A DNA stretch of 64,000 nucleotides from an uncultured Muribaculaceae bacterium (GTDB lineage Bacteria; Bacteroidota; Bacteroidia; Bacteroidales; Muribaculaceae). The notes beneath the pieces were generated by a model. It made no database searches. It saw only the letters and a list, made by a program, of their open reading frames with translations, and was not told the DNA's origin. Positions 1 to 9,336 of this stretch are shown here, in pieces. A program made the translations under genes and the position numbers. Positions within the stretch are counted from its first letter, which is position 1. Each line of letters starts with the position of its first letter. The stretch is from the NCBI GenBank assembly GCA_934667475.1, contig CAKUMB010000005.1, forward strand, positions 1 to 64,000, read 5' to 3'.

Positions 1-2
1 TC

Positions 3-125
3 GGTATGGGATATTATGCAACGAGCCTCATTGCCTATGTTGCGCCCATCTTGACTAGTGCTCTTGTCAGTTGGATACTATTCGCTATCACTGAACAAAA
101 AATCAAATTGAATGAAGACAAATAA
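3..125 (+). CDS. C-terminal end of a membrane protein (partial, 5' end outside window)
   Basis: Reading frame 3 is open from the window edge to a TAA at 123-125 and encodes 40 residues. They contain one hydrophobic stretch (IAYVAPILTSALVSWILFAI) followed by a short charged tail ending in NEDK, which looks like a last transmembrane helix with a cytoplasmic tail. The gene converges on the Ca2+-ATPase gene. The family cannot be told from this fragment. A weak 7-bp hairpin (129-135 / 146-152) follows the stop. Confidence 0.55.
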   Translation, partial: GMGYYATSLIAYVAPILTSALVSWILFAITEQKIKLNEDK

Positions 126-206
126 TAATTCACAATGATGCGAATTTGTGAAGTGAGTGTCGAAAAAAATGGTCTGCGTTTTTGGGCGTGCCGGTGCAAT
201 GCGGGA

Positions 207-2921
207 TTAGTGGCGGTGTAGCAGGCGGGCGAACTCGCCAATGAGCAGCACGGGCGATGTGCCCACCACTATTATTACCCAATCGAGCAGTTTGAGGGGC
301 TGCAGGTTGAACATTTCGCCGCCGAAGCTCACTATCAGTATCTGTCCGAAGAATATGAGCAGGGCTATCAGCAAAAATCCACGGCAGCCTTTTAGGCGCA
401 GTGCCGAGTGGCCTGTGGCAAAGGCGCGGGCGTTGAACATGTTCCAGAACTGCATCATCACGAATGTGGTGAAGAATATGCTCGACTCGTAGGGCTTGAT
501 GCTGTGCCAGTTGCTGACGCCGCTGTGCAGCAGACTCACAAAATATGACGGGCCTATGCTGTCCACGTCCATGTCTTTAATGAGCCAGAACAAGGCAACA
601 AGCAGCACTGAGAAGAGTCCGCCCACTGCCACAATGAAGCGGCTCATGCTGGGGTTGATGATGAACTTGCGGCGGTCGCGCGGCGGCTGGCGCATCACAT
701 TGTGGTCGGGCGGCAGCGAGGCCAGCGCCATGGCTGCGAATGTGTCCATTATAAGGTTGACCCACAACATTTGCGTCACATTCAGGGGGGCGTCGGTGCC
801 CATCACCGAGCCGGCAAGCACCACAATGCATGCGGCCACGTTCACCGTCATTTGAAACAAGATGAAGCGCTGAATGTTTTGGTATAGCGAGCGGCCCCAC
901 ATCACGGCTCGGCCAATGCTGGAAAACGAGTTGTCGATGATGGTGATGTCGCTGGCCTCCTTGGCCACCGAAGTGCCGTCGCCCATCGACAGGCCCACAT
1001 GGGCCGCCTTCAGAGCCGGGGCGTCGTTGGTGCCGTCGCCAGTCACTGCCACCACCTGTCCCTGGCGCTGCAGAGCCTCCACCAGGCGCTTCTTGTCCAT
1101 GGGGCGCGCACGGGCTATTATTTTTATGTCGGCCACGCGCTCGTCGAGTTGCGCATCGGAGAGGGAGGCGAATTCAGGACCGGTGACAAGGTTGCGGCCA
1201 TCGGTGTCGGTGCTTGTCCACAAGCCTATCTGACGGCCGATTTCTCGGGCCGTGCCAGGCGTGTCGCCAGTGACTATTTTCACTGCTATGCCGGCATTGC
1301 GGCACTCGGCCACAGCGGCAGGCACCTCGGGACGCACGGGGTCGCTGATGGCCACAATGCCCATAAATGTGAGGTTGTCAGCCACGATGCGGCCATCGGC
1401 TATGGGTTGCTCGTCCTCGTCGAGCACACGGTAGGCGAAGCCCAGTGTGCGCATAGCCTTCTGCTGGTAGGCCAGCAGCTGCGAGTCGGTGTCGCTGCGC
1501 TTCACATTGCCGCACACGCTGCTGCACATCGGGTGAATTATTTCGGTGGCCCCCTTCACATACAGCACACGGCGGCCGCCGATGGCGCTGCGCACAATGG
1601 TGGCCATGTATTTGCGCTCGGTGTTAAAGGGAATCTGCTCGAGTTCGGTGGCCGCGTCTTTCACATCGTGGTAGTTGATGCCATTGCTGTCGAGCCACAG
1701 CAGCAATGCGCCCTCGGTGGGGTTGCCTATCACCTGCGGCGCTTCGGGGTTGGAGAAGTCGAGTTGGGCCGTGGAGTTTACAGCTATGCCCTCGGCTATG
1801 TGGCGGCTCACATCGTCGCTGCCAAGGCGCTGACTGCCGTCAAGGCCATAGAAGTTGGTGCGGCTCACCCGCATTTGGTTTTGGGTGAGGGTGCCCGTCT
1901 TGTCGGTGCATATCACCGTGGTGGCACCCATCGTTTCGCAGGCATGCATGCGGCGCACAAGGTTGCTCGTCTTAAGCATGCGGCGCATGCTGTAGGCCAG
2001 GCTCAGCGTCACAGCCATGGGCAGTCCCTCGGGCACGGCCACCACTATTAGCGTGACCGCAATCATTATTGTTTGCAGGAAGAAGGCGAGGAAGTCGACC
2101 CACTGAAACGGGTTGGCCTGGCCGCTGAATGCAAAGTAGAAGAACACGCGTCCAACCACCACCAGCGCGGCTGCGGCATAGCTGGCCCATGTAATGAAGC
2201 GGCTGAGCCCGTCGAGTTGCTCGTTGAGCGGTGTCTTCACGCTGTCGTCGATTTGCGCAGCCTCATACACCTTGCCGTTTTCGGTGGCATCGCCCACGGC
2301 TGTTACACGGCACACTCCGTGGCCCTCCATCACCTTGGTGCCGCGCATCACACAGTTTGACGGGAAGGTGGCATCGCTGTCGAAATCGGCCTCAATGGTG
2401 GTCTTGGCACACACCGGCTCGCCGGTGAGCGACGACTCGTCGACCTGCATGGCGGTGGACTCGAGCAGCACAGCGTCGGCAGGCACCTCCTCGCCAGTGT
2501 TGAGAATCACCACGTCGCCCACCACCACGTCGCGCTTTGGCACGCGCTTCACATTGCCGTCGCGCACCACCTCCACTGGCTCGTCGTCGTTCACCTTGTT
2601 GAGCACGGCAAACTCGCGGTCGGCCTTCCATTCAAAGACAAACGCCATGCCAGTGGCCAGCAAAATGGCTATGAAAATGCCCACAGGCTCGAAAAACACA
2701 GAGCTGCTCTCGCCAAGGCCGAAATACTCATAAAACGATATGCCCACCGACAGCACTCCGGCCACCAGCAGCACTATTATGAGTGGGTCTTTGAACTTCT
2801 CGAGCAGTTTGATCCACCACGGGGTTTTGGTGGGCGGCGTGAGCACGTTGGCGCCATGACTGGCGCGGCTTTGATCCACTTCGGCCTGACTGAGGCCTGT
2901 GTATTTTCTGATTTTTGCCAT
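207..2921 (-). CDS. Calcium-translocating P-type ATPase, PMCA type
   Basis: A 904-residue P-type ATPase that would pump Ca2+ out across the inner membrane using ATP. The phosphorylation motif DKTGTLT carries the acceptor Asp near residue 340, the actuator loop reads LTGEP, the ion-site helix has VPEGLP, and the hinge is TGDGTNDAPAL near residue 630. The N-terminal cation-ATPase domain and about ten membrane segments are present, so the family length is complete. I chose the ATG at 2921 (MAKIRKYTG) because an upstream extension to 3029 would cross a -7 element (minus-strand TAACTTTG, 2946-2953). The PMCA assignment is by motif; Ca2+ specificity is inferred. Confidence 0.93.
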   Translation of the reverse strand: MAKIRKYTGLSQAEVDQSRASHGANVLTPPTKTPWWIKLLEKFKDPLIIVLLVAGVLSVGISFYEYFGLGESSSVFFEPVGIFIAILLATGMAFVFEWKADREFAVLNKVNDDEPVEVVRDGNVKRVPKRDVVVGDVVILNTGEEVPADAVLLESTAMQVDESSLTGEPVCAKTTIEADFDSDATFPSNCVMRGTKVMEGHGVCRVTAVGDATENGKVYEAAQIDDSVKTPLNEQLDGLSRFITWASYAAAALVVVGRVFFYFAFSGQANPFQWVDFLAFFLQTIMIAVTLIVVAVPEGLPMAVTLSLAYSMRRMLKTSNLVRRMHACETMGATTVICTDKTGTLTQNQMRVSRTNFYGLDGSQRLGSDDVSRHIAEGIAVNSTAQLDFSNPEAPQVIGNPTEGALLLWLDSNGINYHDVKDAATELEQIPFNTERKYMATIVRSAIGGRRVLYVKGATEIIHPMCSSVCGNVKRSDTDSQLLAYQQKAMRTLGFAYRVLDEDEQPIADGRIVADNLTFMGIVAISDPVRPEVPAAVAECRNAGIAVKIVTGDTPGTAREIGRQIGLWTSTDTDGRNLVTGPEFASLSDAQLDERVADIKIIARARPMDKKRLVEALQRQGQVVAVTGDGTNDAPALKAAHVGLSMGDGTSVAKEASDITIIDNSFSSIGRAVMWGRSLYQNIQRFILFQMTVNVAACIVVLAGSVMGTDAPLNVTQMLWVNLIMDTFAAMALASLPPDHNVMRQPPRDRRKFIINPSMSRFIVAVGGLFSVLLVALFWLIKDMDVDSIGPSYFVSLLHSGVSNWHSIKPYESSIFFTTFVMMQFWNMFNARAFATGHSALRLKGCRGFLLIALLIFFGQILIVSFGGEMFNLQPLKLLDWVIIVVGTSPVLLIGEFARLLHRH

Positions 2922-2945
2922 TTCTAATTTATTAATAACAGTTTG

Positions 2946-2953
2946 CAAAGTTA
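2946..2953 (-). promoter_or_regulatory. Putative -7 box (TAACTTTG) of the Ca2+-ATPase gene
   Basis: The minus strand reads TAACTTTG, a match to the Bacteroidetes -7 consensus TAnnTTTG, 25 bp before the chosen ATG. A TTTG lies 24 bp further upstream (2978-2981), slightly wider than the usual 19-21 bp spacing. Confidence 0.5.
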
Positions 2954-3002
2954 CCACATAATTCACCAAGATTACTGCAAAAGCCGTGCCAACAGCACAA
3001 AA

Positions 3003-3038
3003 AAGCAGGCTTTGCACCAATCGGTGCAAAGCCTGCTT
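3003..3038 (-). terminator. Rho-independent terminator of feoAB
   Basis: A perfect 16-bp inverted repeat (3003-3018 / 3023-3038) with a 4-nt loop. On the minus strand it is followed by a run of T, 40 bp after the feoAB stop. Confidence 0.88.
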
Positions 3039-3077
3039 GGTTATGACTTAAGCCCGAGGCCCGGGCTGCCGTTAAAG

Positions 3078-5618
3078 CTAAATTATGAGCCGCGCCACCT
3101 GATAGAACAGCGCCGACACCACCCAGGCCAGAGCCGTGGTGTAGAGTGCCGTGAATATGGCCCACTTCCAGCTGCCGCTCTCATTCTTGATGGCGGCAAT
3201 GGTGGCCAGGCACGGGAAGTAGAGCAACACAAACAGCAGATAGCTGTAGGCCACCAGCGGCGTGATGCCGTCGGCCGTCATTTGTGCGCGCACGGCGTCG
3301 TATTTGTGCCCGTCGTCGGGGGCGGAGTCGTCGGCCACCGTCTCGTCGCCGCTGTAAAGCTCGCCCATGGTGGAGGCCACAATCTCCTTGGCTCCCACGC
3401 CGGCCACCAGGCTCACATCGAGCTTCCAGCTGAAGCCCTGCGGTGTGAACACAGGCGCTATGGCCTTGCCTATGCGGCCTATGTAGCTCTGCTCCTGCTG
3501 CTGTTGGGGTGTGAGCTGGCTGTTGTGCGGAAAGTAGCCCAGCGCCCACACTATGATGCTGGCGGTGAGAATTATGCTACCCATCTTCTTCAGATATTGC
3601 TTGCCCTTTTCCCAAGTGTGGCGCACTATGGCCTTGCTGGTGGGGAAGCGGTAGGGCGGCAGTTCCATCACAAAGGGGGTGTCTTCCTTGCCCACCACAT
3701 AGCGGCTGAAGATGCGGCTCATAATCACAGCCATCGCAATGCCCACCACGTAGAGCGATATCATCACCATTGAGCGGTATTTGAGGGCGAAGAACGTGCC
3801 GGTTATCATTATGTAGATGGGCAGGCGCGCCGAGCAGCTCATGAACGGCAATATGAGCATGGTCACAAGGCGGCTGTGGCGGCTTTCGATGGTGCGCGTG
3901 GCCATCACGGCGGGCACGTTGCAGCCAAAGCCCATGATGAGGGGGATAAACGACTTGCCGTGCAGTCCCATCTTGTGCATCAGCTTGTCCATGATGAATG
4001 CCGCGCGGGCCATGTAGCCGCTGTCTTCCATAAACGAAATGAAGGCGTACAGAATAAGGATTTGTGGCAGGAACACAATCACGGCCCCCACGCCGTCGAT
4101 GATGCCGCCCGAAATCATGTCTTTAAGCGGGCCGGCAGGCATGTGGCTGTCGACCAGGCCGCCTATCCACGCCACTGCCGAGTCAATCCAGTCCATGGGA
4201 TACTGGCCCAGCACAAACGTGGCCTCAAACATTACAAACAGCAGCAGGAAAAATATGGGGAAGCCCAGAATGCGGTTGGTCAGAATCTTGTCGATGACGT
4301 GCGTCAGGCGGTAGGTGTCCTTCTTGTCGCCCTCCATGTAGCCGGCCTCCTTGAGCGCGCCGTGAATGAAGCCGTATTTGGCGTCCATCACAGCCGTTTC
4401 GCTGTCTTCCTGCGTATCCTCTTTGATTTTGGCCGCGGCGCGGTTGCGCGTGTCCATAATCTGCTCGCCGTCAGACAGGGCGCGCACCAGCTTCTCGGTT
4501 TCGCTGTCGTTTTCCAGCAGCTTTATCGACAGGTAGCGGGTGGAGTAGCGCGAGCGCAGCTCCTCGTGGGCCTTGAGCATGGGCTGCAGCATGGCAATGC
4601 CGCTCTCCACCGGCGCGCCCATGTTGATGTGCTGGTGGCGGAACACGTTTTTGTGCGGCTTGTCGTCTTGCGTGGCAAAGTCTTCTTCGTGGTCGCCCAT
4701 GGGCGAGCTGTAGTCTTTGTGCCATTCGCGAATGTCGCGCGCCACTTCGGGATTAATGCGCCCGTCGGCGTCGATGAAGTCGACGCCCTCATACATGTTG
4801 ATCACGATGTGAAACAGCAGGTCGAGCCCCATGCCCGTTTTAAACGAAGTGGGCACCATGGGCACGCCCAGCAGCTGCGACAGGCGGTTGCGGTCGAGCT
4901 GGTCGCCGCGCTGCTCAAACTCGTCGTACATGTTAAGGGCGCACACCATGCGCAGGTGCATGTCGATGAGTTGTGTGGTGAGATACAGGTTGCGCTCGAG
5001 GTTGCTTGCATCTATCACGTTGATGATCACGTCGGGGGTCTTGTCCACAATCTGGCGCCGCACATACAGTTCTTCGGGACTATAGGCACTTAGCGAATAG
5101 GTGCCAGGAAGGTCGACTATGTTGAACTCATAGCCCTCAAAAGTGGCATGGCCCTCCTTGGCGTCAACGGTCACACCCGAATAGTTGCCAACGCGCTCGT
5201 GCGCTCCCGAGGCAAAGTTGAATAGTGACGTCTTGCCACAGTTGGGGTTGCCCACAAGGGCCACATTTATGGTGCGGCGCTTCTTCATAGCCGCATCGTG
5301 CAGCTGCTTTTCGGTGATTTCAGGCTCGTCGCTGGCAGTGTGCAGCTTCGACGATGTCACGTCGATGTTGGTTTTCTCGAACTGCTTGGCCTCTTCAATC
5401 GAGATTATCTCTATCATATCGGCCTCGTCGTGCCTCAGCGACACTTCATATCCCATCAGCTTGTATTTCACGGGGTCCTTTAGGGGGGCGTTGAGCAGCA
5501 CCTCAACCGTTTTGCCCTTTATGAAACCCATCTCCACAATGCGCTTGCGAAATCCGCCGTGTCCGAGGACTTTGACGATTACGCCTTTTTCTCCTGTTTT
5601 TAATTCTGATAGCTTCAT
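3078..5618 (-). CDS. feoB: Ferrous iron transport protein, FeoA-FeoB fusion
   Basis: This 846-residue protein imports Fe2+ through the inner membrane. Residues 1-75 form a FeoA (SH3-like) domain. A linker is followed by the cytoplasmic G domain with P-loop GNPNCGKT (about 122-129), switch sequence YSGVTVDAKEG and G3 DLPGTYSL, then a helical GDI-like region and the gate-type membrane core (for example IMGFGCNVPAVMATRTI). FeoA fused in front of FeoB is typical of Bacteroidetes; most Proteobacteria use separate genes. There is a long hydrophilic segment (about 270-420) between the G domain and the first helices. The start is the ATG right before the FeoA domain. It ends at a strong terminator and appears to be a single-gene unit. 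Confidence 0.96.
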   Translation of the reverse strand: MKLSELKTGEKGVIVKVLGHGGFRKRIVEMGFIKGKTVEVLLNAPLKDPVKYKLMGYEVSLRHDEADMIEIISIEEAKQFEKTNIDVTSSKLHTASDEPEITEKQLHDAAMKKRRTINVALVGNPNCGKTSLFNFASGAHERVGNYSGVTVDAKEGHATFEGYEFNIVDLPGTYSLSAYSPEELYVRRQIVDKTPDVIINVIDASNLERNLYLTTQLIDMHLRMVCALNMYDEFEQRGDQLDRNRLSQLLGVPMVPTSFKTGMGLDLLFHIVINMYEGVDFIDADGRINPEVARDIREWHKDYSSPMGDHEEDFATQDDKPHKNVFRHQHINMGAPVESGIAMLQPMLKAHEELRSRYSTRYLSIKLLENDSETEKLVRALSDGEQIMDTRNRAAAKIKEDTQEDSETAVMDAKYGFIHGALKEAGYMEGDKKDTYRLTHVIDKILTNRILGFPIFFLLLFVMFEATFVLGQYPMDWIDSAVAWIGGLVDSHMPAGPLKDMISGGIIDGVGAVIVFLPQILILYAFISFMEDSGYMARAAFIMDKLMHKMGLHGKSFIPLIMGFGCNVPAVMATRTIESRHSRLVTMLILPFMSCSARLPIYIMITGTFFALKYRSMVMISLYVVGIAMAVIMSRIFSRYVVGKEDTPFVMELPPYRFPTSKAIVRHTWEKGKQYLKKMGSIILTASIIVWALGYFPHNSQLTPQQQQEQSYIGRIGKAIAPVFTPQGFSWKLDVSLVAGVGAKEIVASTMGELYSGDETVADDSAPDDGHKYDAVRAQMTADGITPLVAYSYLLFVLLYFPCLATIAAIKNESGSWKWAIFTALYTTALAWVVSALFYQVARLII

Positions 5619-5649
5619 TTTTTATGTGCGAATTACTTTTTTTCTGCTG

Positions 5650-5657
5650 CAAAATTA
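5650..5657 (-). promoter_or_regulatory. Putative -7 box (TAATTTTG) of feoAB
   Basis: Minus-strand TAATTTTG lies 32 bp upstream of the feoAB start and matches TAnnTTTG. No clear -33 TTTG was found at the usual distance. Confidence 0.45.
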
Positions 5658-5825
5658 ATAAATAAACCGTGTAACCACGTTGCATTGTGGCTATAATCGC
5701 TAATTTTGTGGCTATTAGGATTCATCCAACCACAATCGGTAGCAGTGATGCGCGGCTTTCCCCCTGCCGCAATTGCCCCCTCACGTCCTACACCGTGATG
5801 CGCATGCCGTAGGCATGTCGCTTTC

Positions 5826-5856
5826 TTGCTCATTAGTGGCAAACTCACTATCTTTG
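5826..5856 (+). promoter_or_regulatory. Consensus promoter of the glycine-lipid operon
   Basis: TTG (5826-5828), a 20-bp spacer and TATCTTTG (5849-5856) match the Bacteroidetes sigma-ABfr promoter. The expected transcription start, 5-7 nt after the -7 box, falls on or next to the ATG at 5862, so the mRNA may be leaderless. Confidence 0.7.
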
Positions 5857-5861
5857 TATGT

Positions 5862-6698
5862 ATGCAAGACTGTGCAGAACATAAAACACTGCAGATCGAC
5901 GTCGACTCGCTGTTGCGGCAGCGGCTGCCGCGCCTGTATGGCTGGCTGCCGCGCATGGCCGTGCGGTGGGTCGAGCGCACCATTCGCCAAGACGAGCTCA
6001 ACGAGTTGCTGCACGCCGTGGGCAGCCGCACAGGCGTGGCCGCTGCCGATGCGGCCTTGAGCCACATGGGCATAAAGCTGAATGTGAGCGGCCTCGAGCA
6101 TCTGCCCCGAGGCAAACGGCTGGCACTTGTCAGCAACCACCCGCTGGGCGGCCTCGACGGCCTTGCGCTGATTTCAATCATGGGTCACCGCTTTGGAGCC
6201 GACTGCATACGGTTTATGGTCAACGACCTGCTGATGGCCGTTGAGCCGCTGCGGTGTCTGTTTCTGCCCGTCAACAAGTATGGCCGCCAGTCGCGCGCCG
6301 GTGCAGGCATGATTGAGCGCGAATGGGGCGGCGAGCGGCAGATGCTCACATTTCCTGCTGGGCTATGCTCGCGCATGATGCCCGACGGTTCGATTCACGA
6401 CCTGCCGTGGCGCAAGTCGTTTGTGACTCATGCGGTGGCAAGCCACCGCGATGTGGTGCCCATTTACTTCAACGCCCACAATTCCAGTTTTTTCTACCGT
6501 CTGGCGAAATTCCGTGAGCGGGTAGGGCTGAAATTCAACATAGAAATGATATATTTGCCCAGCGAAATGCTGAAGATGCGCGGCGCCACGCTCAACATAG
6601 TAATAGGCGAGCCCATAGCGTGGAGCTGCCTCGATGCCGCCCACCCGGCACAAGAGGCGCGGCGGCTTTGCGACGCGGCCTATGCGCTTGGCAAGTGA
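5862..6698 (+). CDS. glsA: Lysophospholipid/glycerol acyltransferase-family protein, GlsA-like
   Basis: A 278-residue PlsC-superfamily acyltransferase with the motif NHPLGGLDG (catalytic His and Asp, about residues 91-98) and a later FPAG motif that binds the acyl acceptor. It sits directly before a GNAT-type N-acyltransferase. That pairing matches the gls genes of Bacteroides, where GlsB makes N-acyl-glycine and GlsA adds the second acyl chain to form glycine lipids. I start it at 5862 because the ATG at 5826 is inside the -33 box. The acceptor substrate is inferred from the pair, not visible in the sequence. It is the first gene of a plus-strand run to 11223. Confidence 0.8.
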   Translation: MQDCAEHKTLQIDVDSLLRQRLPRLYGWLPRMAVRWVERTIRQDELNELLHAVGSRTGVAAADAALSHMGIKLNVSGLEHLPRGKRLALVSNHPLGGLDGLALISIMGHRFGADCIRFMVNDLLMAVEPLRCLFLPVNKYGRQSRAGAGMIEREWGGERQMLTFPAGLCSRMMPDGSIHDLPWRKSFVTHAVASHRDVVPIYFNAHNSSFFYRLAKFRERVGLKFNIEMIYLPSEMLKMRGATLNIVIGEPIAWSCLDAAHPAQEARRLCDAAYALGK

Positions 6699-6756
6699 AT
6701 GCTACATTTTTTTTAACGAACTAACAGAACGACTCAAATAATACACTCTATCAGCA

Positions 6757-7698
6757 ATGGAACAAATCATCGATCCCATCGACCCAGGGCTCATTGAGCA
6801 GGAACTGACTCCCGACCGGTTTCTGCGCCACACCAACAAAGCCGACAACGAGATTTATGTGACCGACGCCCACAGCGCCCCTCACACCATGCGCGAGATA
6901 GGACGGCTGCGCGAAATCGCGTTCCGCTCATCGGGAGGCGGCACGGGCAAGAGTTGCGACATCGACGAGTTTGACCTGATGGTGCCGCCATGCAAGCAGC
7001 TGTTTGTGTGGAATCCCGCCAAGCGTGAAATAATAGGCGCTTACCGCTATATCCTGGGCAGCGATGTCAAGGTAGATCCCGTCACTCTTTCGCCCCGCAT
7101 TGCCACGGGTCATATGTTCAGGTTTTCCAAGCGGTTCATCACCGAGTGCCTGCCAGTGACTATCGAGCTCGGGCGCTCGTTTGTGAGGCCCGAATACCAG
7201 TCGTCGCAGGCCGGAGCCAAGGGACTGTTTGCCCTCGACAACTTGTGGGACGGCTTGGGCGCGCTCACGGTGATTCACCCGCAGGTGCAATACCTGTTTG
7301 GCAAGATGACCATGTATCCCAGCTACCCGAGCGACTGCCGCAACCTGCTGCTGCTGTTCTTGCGGCTGCACTTTCCCGACCCCGACCACCTTGTGGTGCC
7401 CATCGAGCCGCTCGACGCCAGCGGCAACAAGGCCGAGTTCAGCCACTTCTTCACCGGCACCGACTTTGCCGAAGACTACCGCCGGCTCAAGCACTTCATA
7501 CGCGACCACGGCTACAACATTCCGCCGCTGGTTAACAGCTACATGAGTCTGTCGCCGCGCATGCACGTGTTTGGCACGGCCGTCAACCACGAGTTTGGCG
7601 AGGTTGAGGAAACGGGCATATTCATAAAGATAAACGAGATTGCCGAGCAAAAGAAAAGCCGGCACATCGACACCTACCATTCCGACCGACAGCCGTGA
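6757..7698 (+). CDS. glsB: GNAT-family N-acyltransferase, GlsB/OlsB-like (glycine lipid synthesis)
   Basis: The 313-residue protein belongs to the family often called putative hemolysin (OlsB/GlsB). It shows the GNAT core features: IIGAYRYILG, a strand reading MFRFSKRF, ELGRSFVRPEYQ and a central helix. Proteins of this type transfer a 3-hydroxy-acyl chain from acyl-ACP to an amino acid amine; in Bacteroides the amino acid is glycine. It lies 58 bp after the glsA-like gene. The first step of glycine-lipid synthesis is therefore the expected role, with membrane-associated action. Ornithine instead of glycine cannot be excluded from sequence alone. Confidence 0.85.
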   Translation: MEQIIDPIDPGLIEQELTPDRFLRHTNKADNEIYVTDAHSAPHTMREIGRLREIAFRSSGGGTGKSCDIDEFDLMVPPCKQLFVWNPAKREIIGAYRYILGSDVKVDPVTLSPRIATGHMFRFSKRFITECLPVTIELGRSFVRPEYQSSQAGAKGLFALDNLWDGLGALTVIHPQVQYLFGKMTMYPSYPSDCRNLLLLFLRLHFPDPDHLVVPIEPLDASGNKAEFSHFFTGTDFAEDYRRLKHFIRDHGYNIPPLVNSYMSLSPRMHVFGTAVNHEFGEVEETGIFIKINEIAEQKKSRHIDTYHSDRQP

Positions 7699-7731
7699 GT
7701 GCGGCTCCCCCCCCTAAAAAGTAATCACAGA

Positions 7732-9336
7732 ATGAAAAACATTAGCATAATGGGAAAAATAGTGCCGCAGGTAGTGGCCGCGTGCCTGCTGCTGTGTGCC
7801 GAGTCTGCTTCGGCCCAGCCTGCCGCGGGTGAAATTGCCTGTAGGGCCACCGTCACCGCCAACACAGGCAACAGCGAAATCGCGCCCTACTACATCACTT
7901 CGGGCCGCGGAGGCACCATCACGCAGCGCCATTCTGCTCTGGCAAGTGTGGCCGTCGAGCAGCTCACCGACACCACACGGCGGCTGTCGTGGGGATTTGG
8001 CGGCGAGGTGTGGGCAGGCTACAGCTCGAGCGCCGACTACAGCCGATATGACGCGGCTGCAGGCCAGTTTTTGCCCAATGCACAGCACCCGGCGCGGGTA
8101 TGGCTGCAGCAGTTGTACGCCGAGGGCAAATACCGCGGTGTGTTTGTCACCGTCGGCGCAAAGCAGCACGGGTCGCCGCTGCTCAACGGCAGCCTGTCGA
8201 GCGGCGACATGGTGATGAGCGGCAACGCCCGCCCGGGAGCGGGAGCGGCTGCCGGATTTGTCAACTTCCAAAACATACCCTTCACCCGCGGCTGGGTGCA
8301 GATATGCGGTGAAATAGGCTACTACCGCCTTGGCGACGGCGACTGGCTCAAGCACCACTACAATTACTATAACTACAAACTCACCACCGGCTACTGGCTA
8401 AACTACAAAAACGCATATTTCCGCACCAAGCCCACCGAACGCGTGGTGTTCACCATAGGCATGCAGGCCGCATGCCAGTTTGGCGGCGACTACAGCCTGT
8501 ATGAGGGCGGCCAGCTGCAAAAGCAAATGAAGATGAACAGCAACGCCAAGGCATTTTTCCATGCCCTGATTCCAGGCGCGGGAGGCGGTGGCAACAAGGG
8601 CGACGACGACTACTTTGAGGGCAACCACATAGGCTCGTGGGACGTGATGCTGGAATGCAAGCTGCCGCACGGCCACCTGCTGCGCGGCTACTACCAGTCG
8701 CCGTGGGAAGACGGCTCGGGCATAGGCAAACTCAACGGCTTCGACGGCCTGTGGGGCCTTGAATGGCGCAATGCCGACCGCATGGCGCCTGTGAGCGGCG
8801 TGGTGGTGGAGTATGTAGACCTCACCAACCAAAGCGGCCCCATCCATTACCGTCCCAGCGACTACATTGAGCCGGGCTACGAGGGCGGCTTGCTGACCCA
8901 TGGCCAGGCCACGGGTAGCGATGATTACTATAACAACTACGCCTATTGCGGCTATCAGTCGCGGGGCATGTCGGTCGGGTCGCCGTTTGTGAAGTCGCCC
9001 ATCTACAACACCGATGGCTACCAGGGATTCACCGACAACTTGGTGCGCGGCTTCCACATAGGCGTCAGTGGCCACATAGGTGCGCGGCTCGACTATCGCG
9101 CCCTGGCCAGCTACCGGCGCTCGTGGGGCACGCCCTTTGTGCCGCGCACGCAGCCTGCCTCGGCCACTTCGGTGATGGTTGAGGCCGGATACAGCCCGCG
9201 GCGCATTGCTGGGTTGAGGCTCACGGCCCAGCTGGCCCTTGACCGCGGCAGTCTGTATGGCAACAACGCAGGCGCACTGCTCAGCATCTCCTACAGCGGT
9301 ATAGTCCGCCACAATTCAAATCACTCTCATCGATGA
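7732..9336 (+). CDS. Wzi-like (capsule assembly) outer-membrane beta-barrel protein
   Basis: A 534-residue protein starting at the ATG at 7732 (MKNISIMG) with a signal peptide that ends around SASAQ. The rest alternates aromatic and Gly-rich strands (for example HHYNYYNYKLTTGYW) and ends in an amphipathic strand, as in outer-membrane barrels. It resembles the capsule-assembly Wzi family found beside lipid or envelope genes in Bacteroidales. A C8A5-type tract (C run at 7707-7714) lies just before the start. It overlaps the next gene by 4 nt (ATGA), so the two are translationally coupled. The Wzi assignment is by overall pattern. Confidence 0.68.
   Translation: MKNISIMGKIVPQVVAACLLLCAESASAQPAAGEIACRATVTANTGNSEIAPYYITSGRGGTITQRHSALASVAVEQLTDTTRRLSWGFGGEVWAGYSSSADYSRYDAAAGQFLPNAQHPARVWLQQLYAEGKYRGVFVTVGAKQHGSPLLNGSLSSGDMVMSGNARPGAGAAAGFVNFQNIPFTRGWVQICGEIGYYRLGDGDWLKHHYNYYNYKLTTGYWLNYKNAYFRTKPTERVVFTIGMQAACQFGGDYSLYEGGQLQKQMKMNSNAKAFFHALIPGAGGGGNKGDDDYFEGNHIGSWDVMLECKLPHGHLLRGYYQSPWEDGSGIGKLNGFDGLWGLEWRNADRMAPVSGVVVEYVDLTNQSGPIHYRPSDYIEPGYEGGLLTHGQATGSDDYYNNYAYCGYQSRGMSVGSPFVKSPIYNTDGYQGFTDNLVRGFHIGVSGHIGARLDYRALASYRRSWGTPFVPRTQPASATSVMVEAGYSPRRIAGLRLTAQLALDRGSLYGNNAGALLSISYSGIVRHNSNHSHR

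Noticed and set aside
999..2051. Long plus-strand open frame (350 aa) opposite the Ca2+-ATPase gene
   Set aside because: Its composition is His/Ala/Val-rich and it lies wholly antisense to a gene with clear motifs; a shadow of high-GC codon bias.
3876..5093. 405-aa plus-strand frame opposite feoAB
   Set aside because: Antisense to FeoB motifs, no domain and no promoter. Similar shadows at 35367-36347, 48905-50041, 55498-56727 and 59407-60675 were discarded for the same reason.
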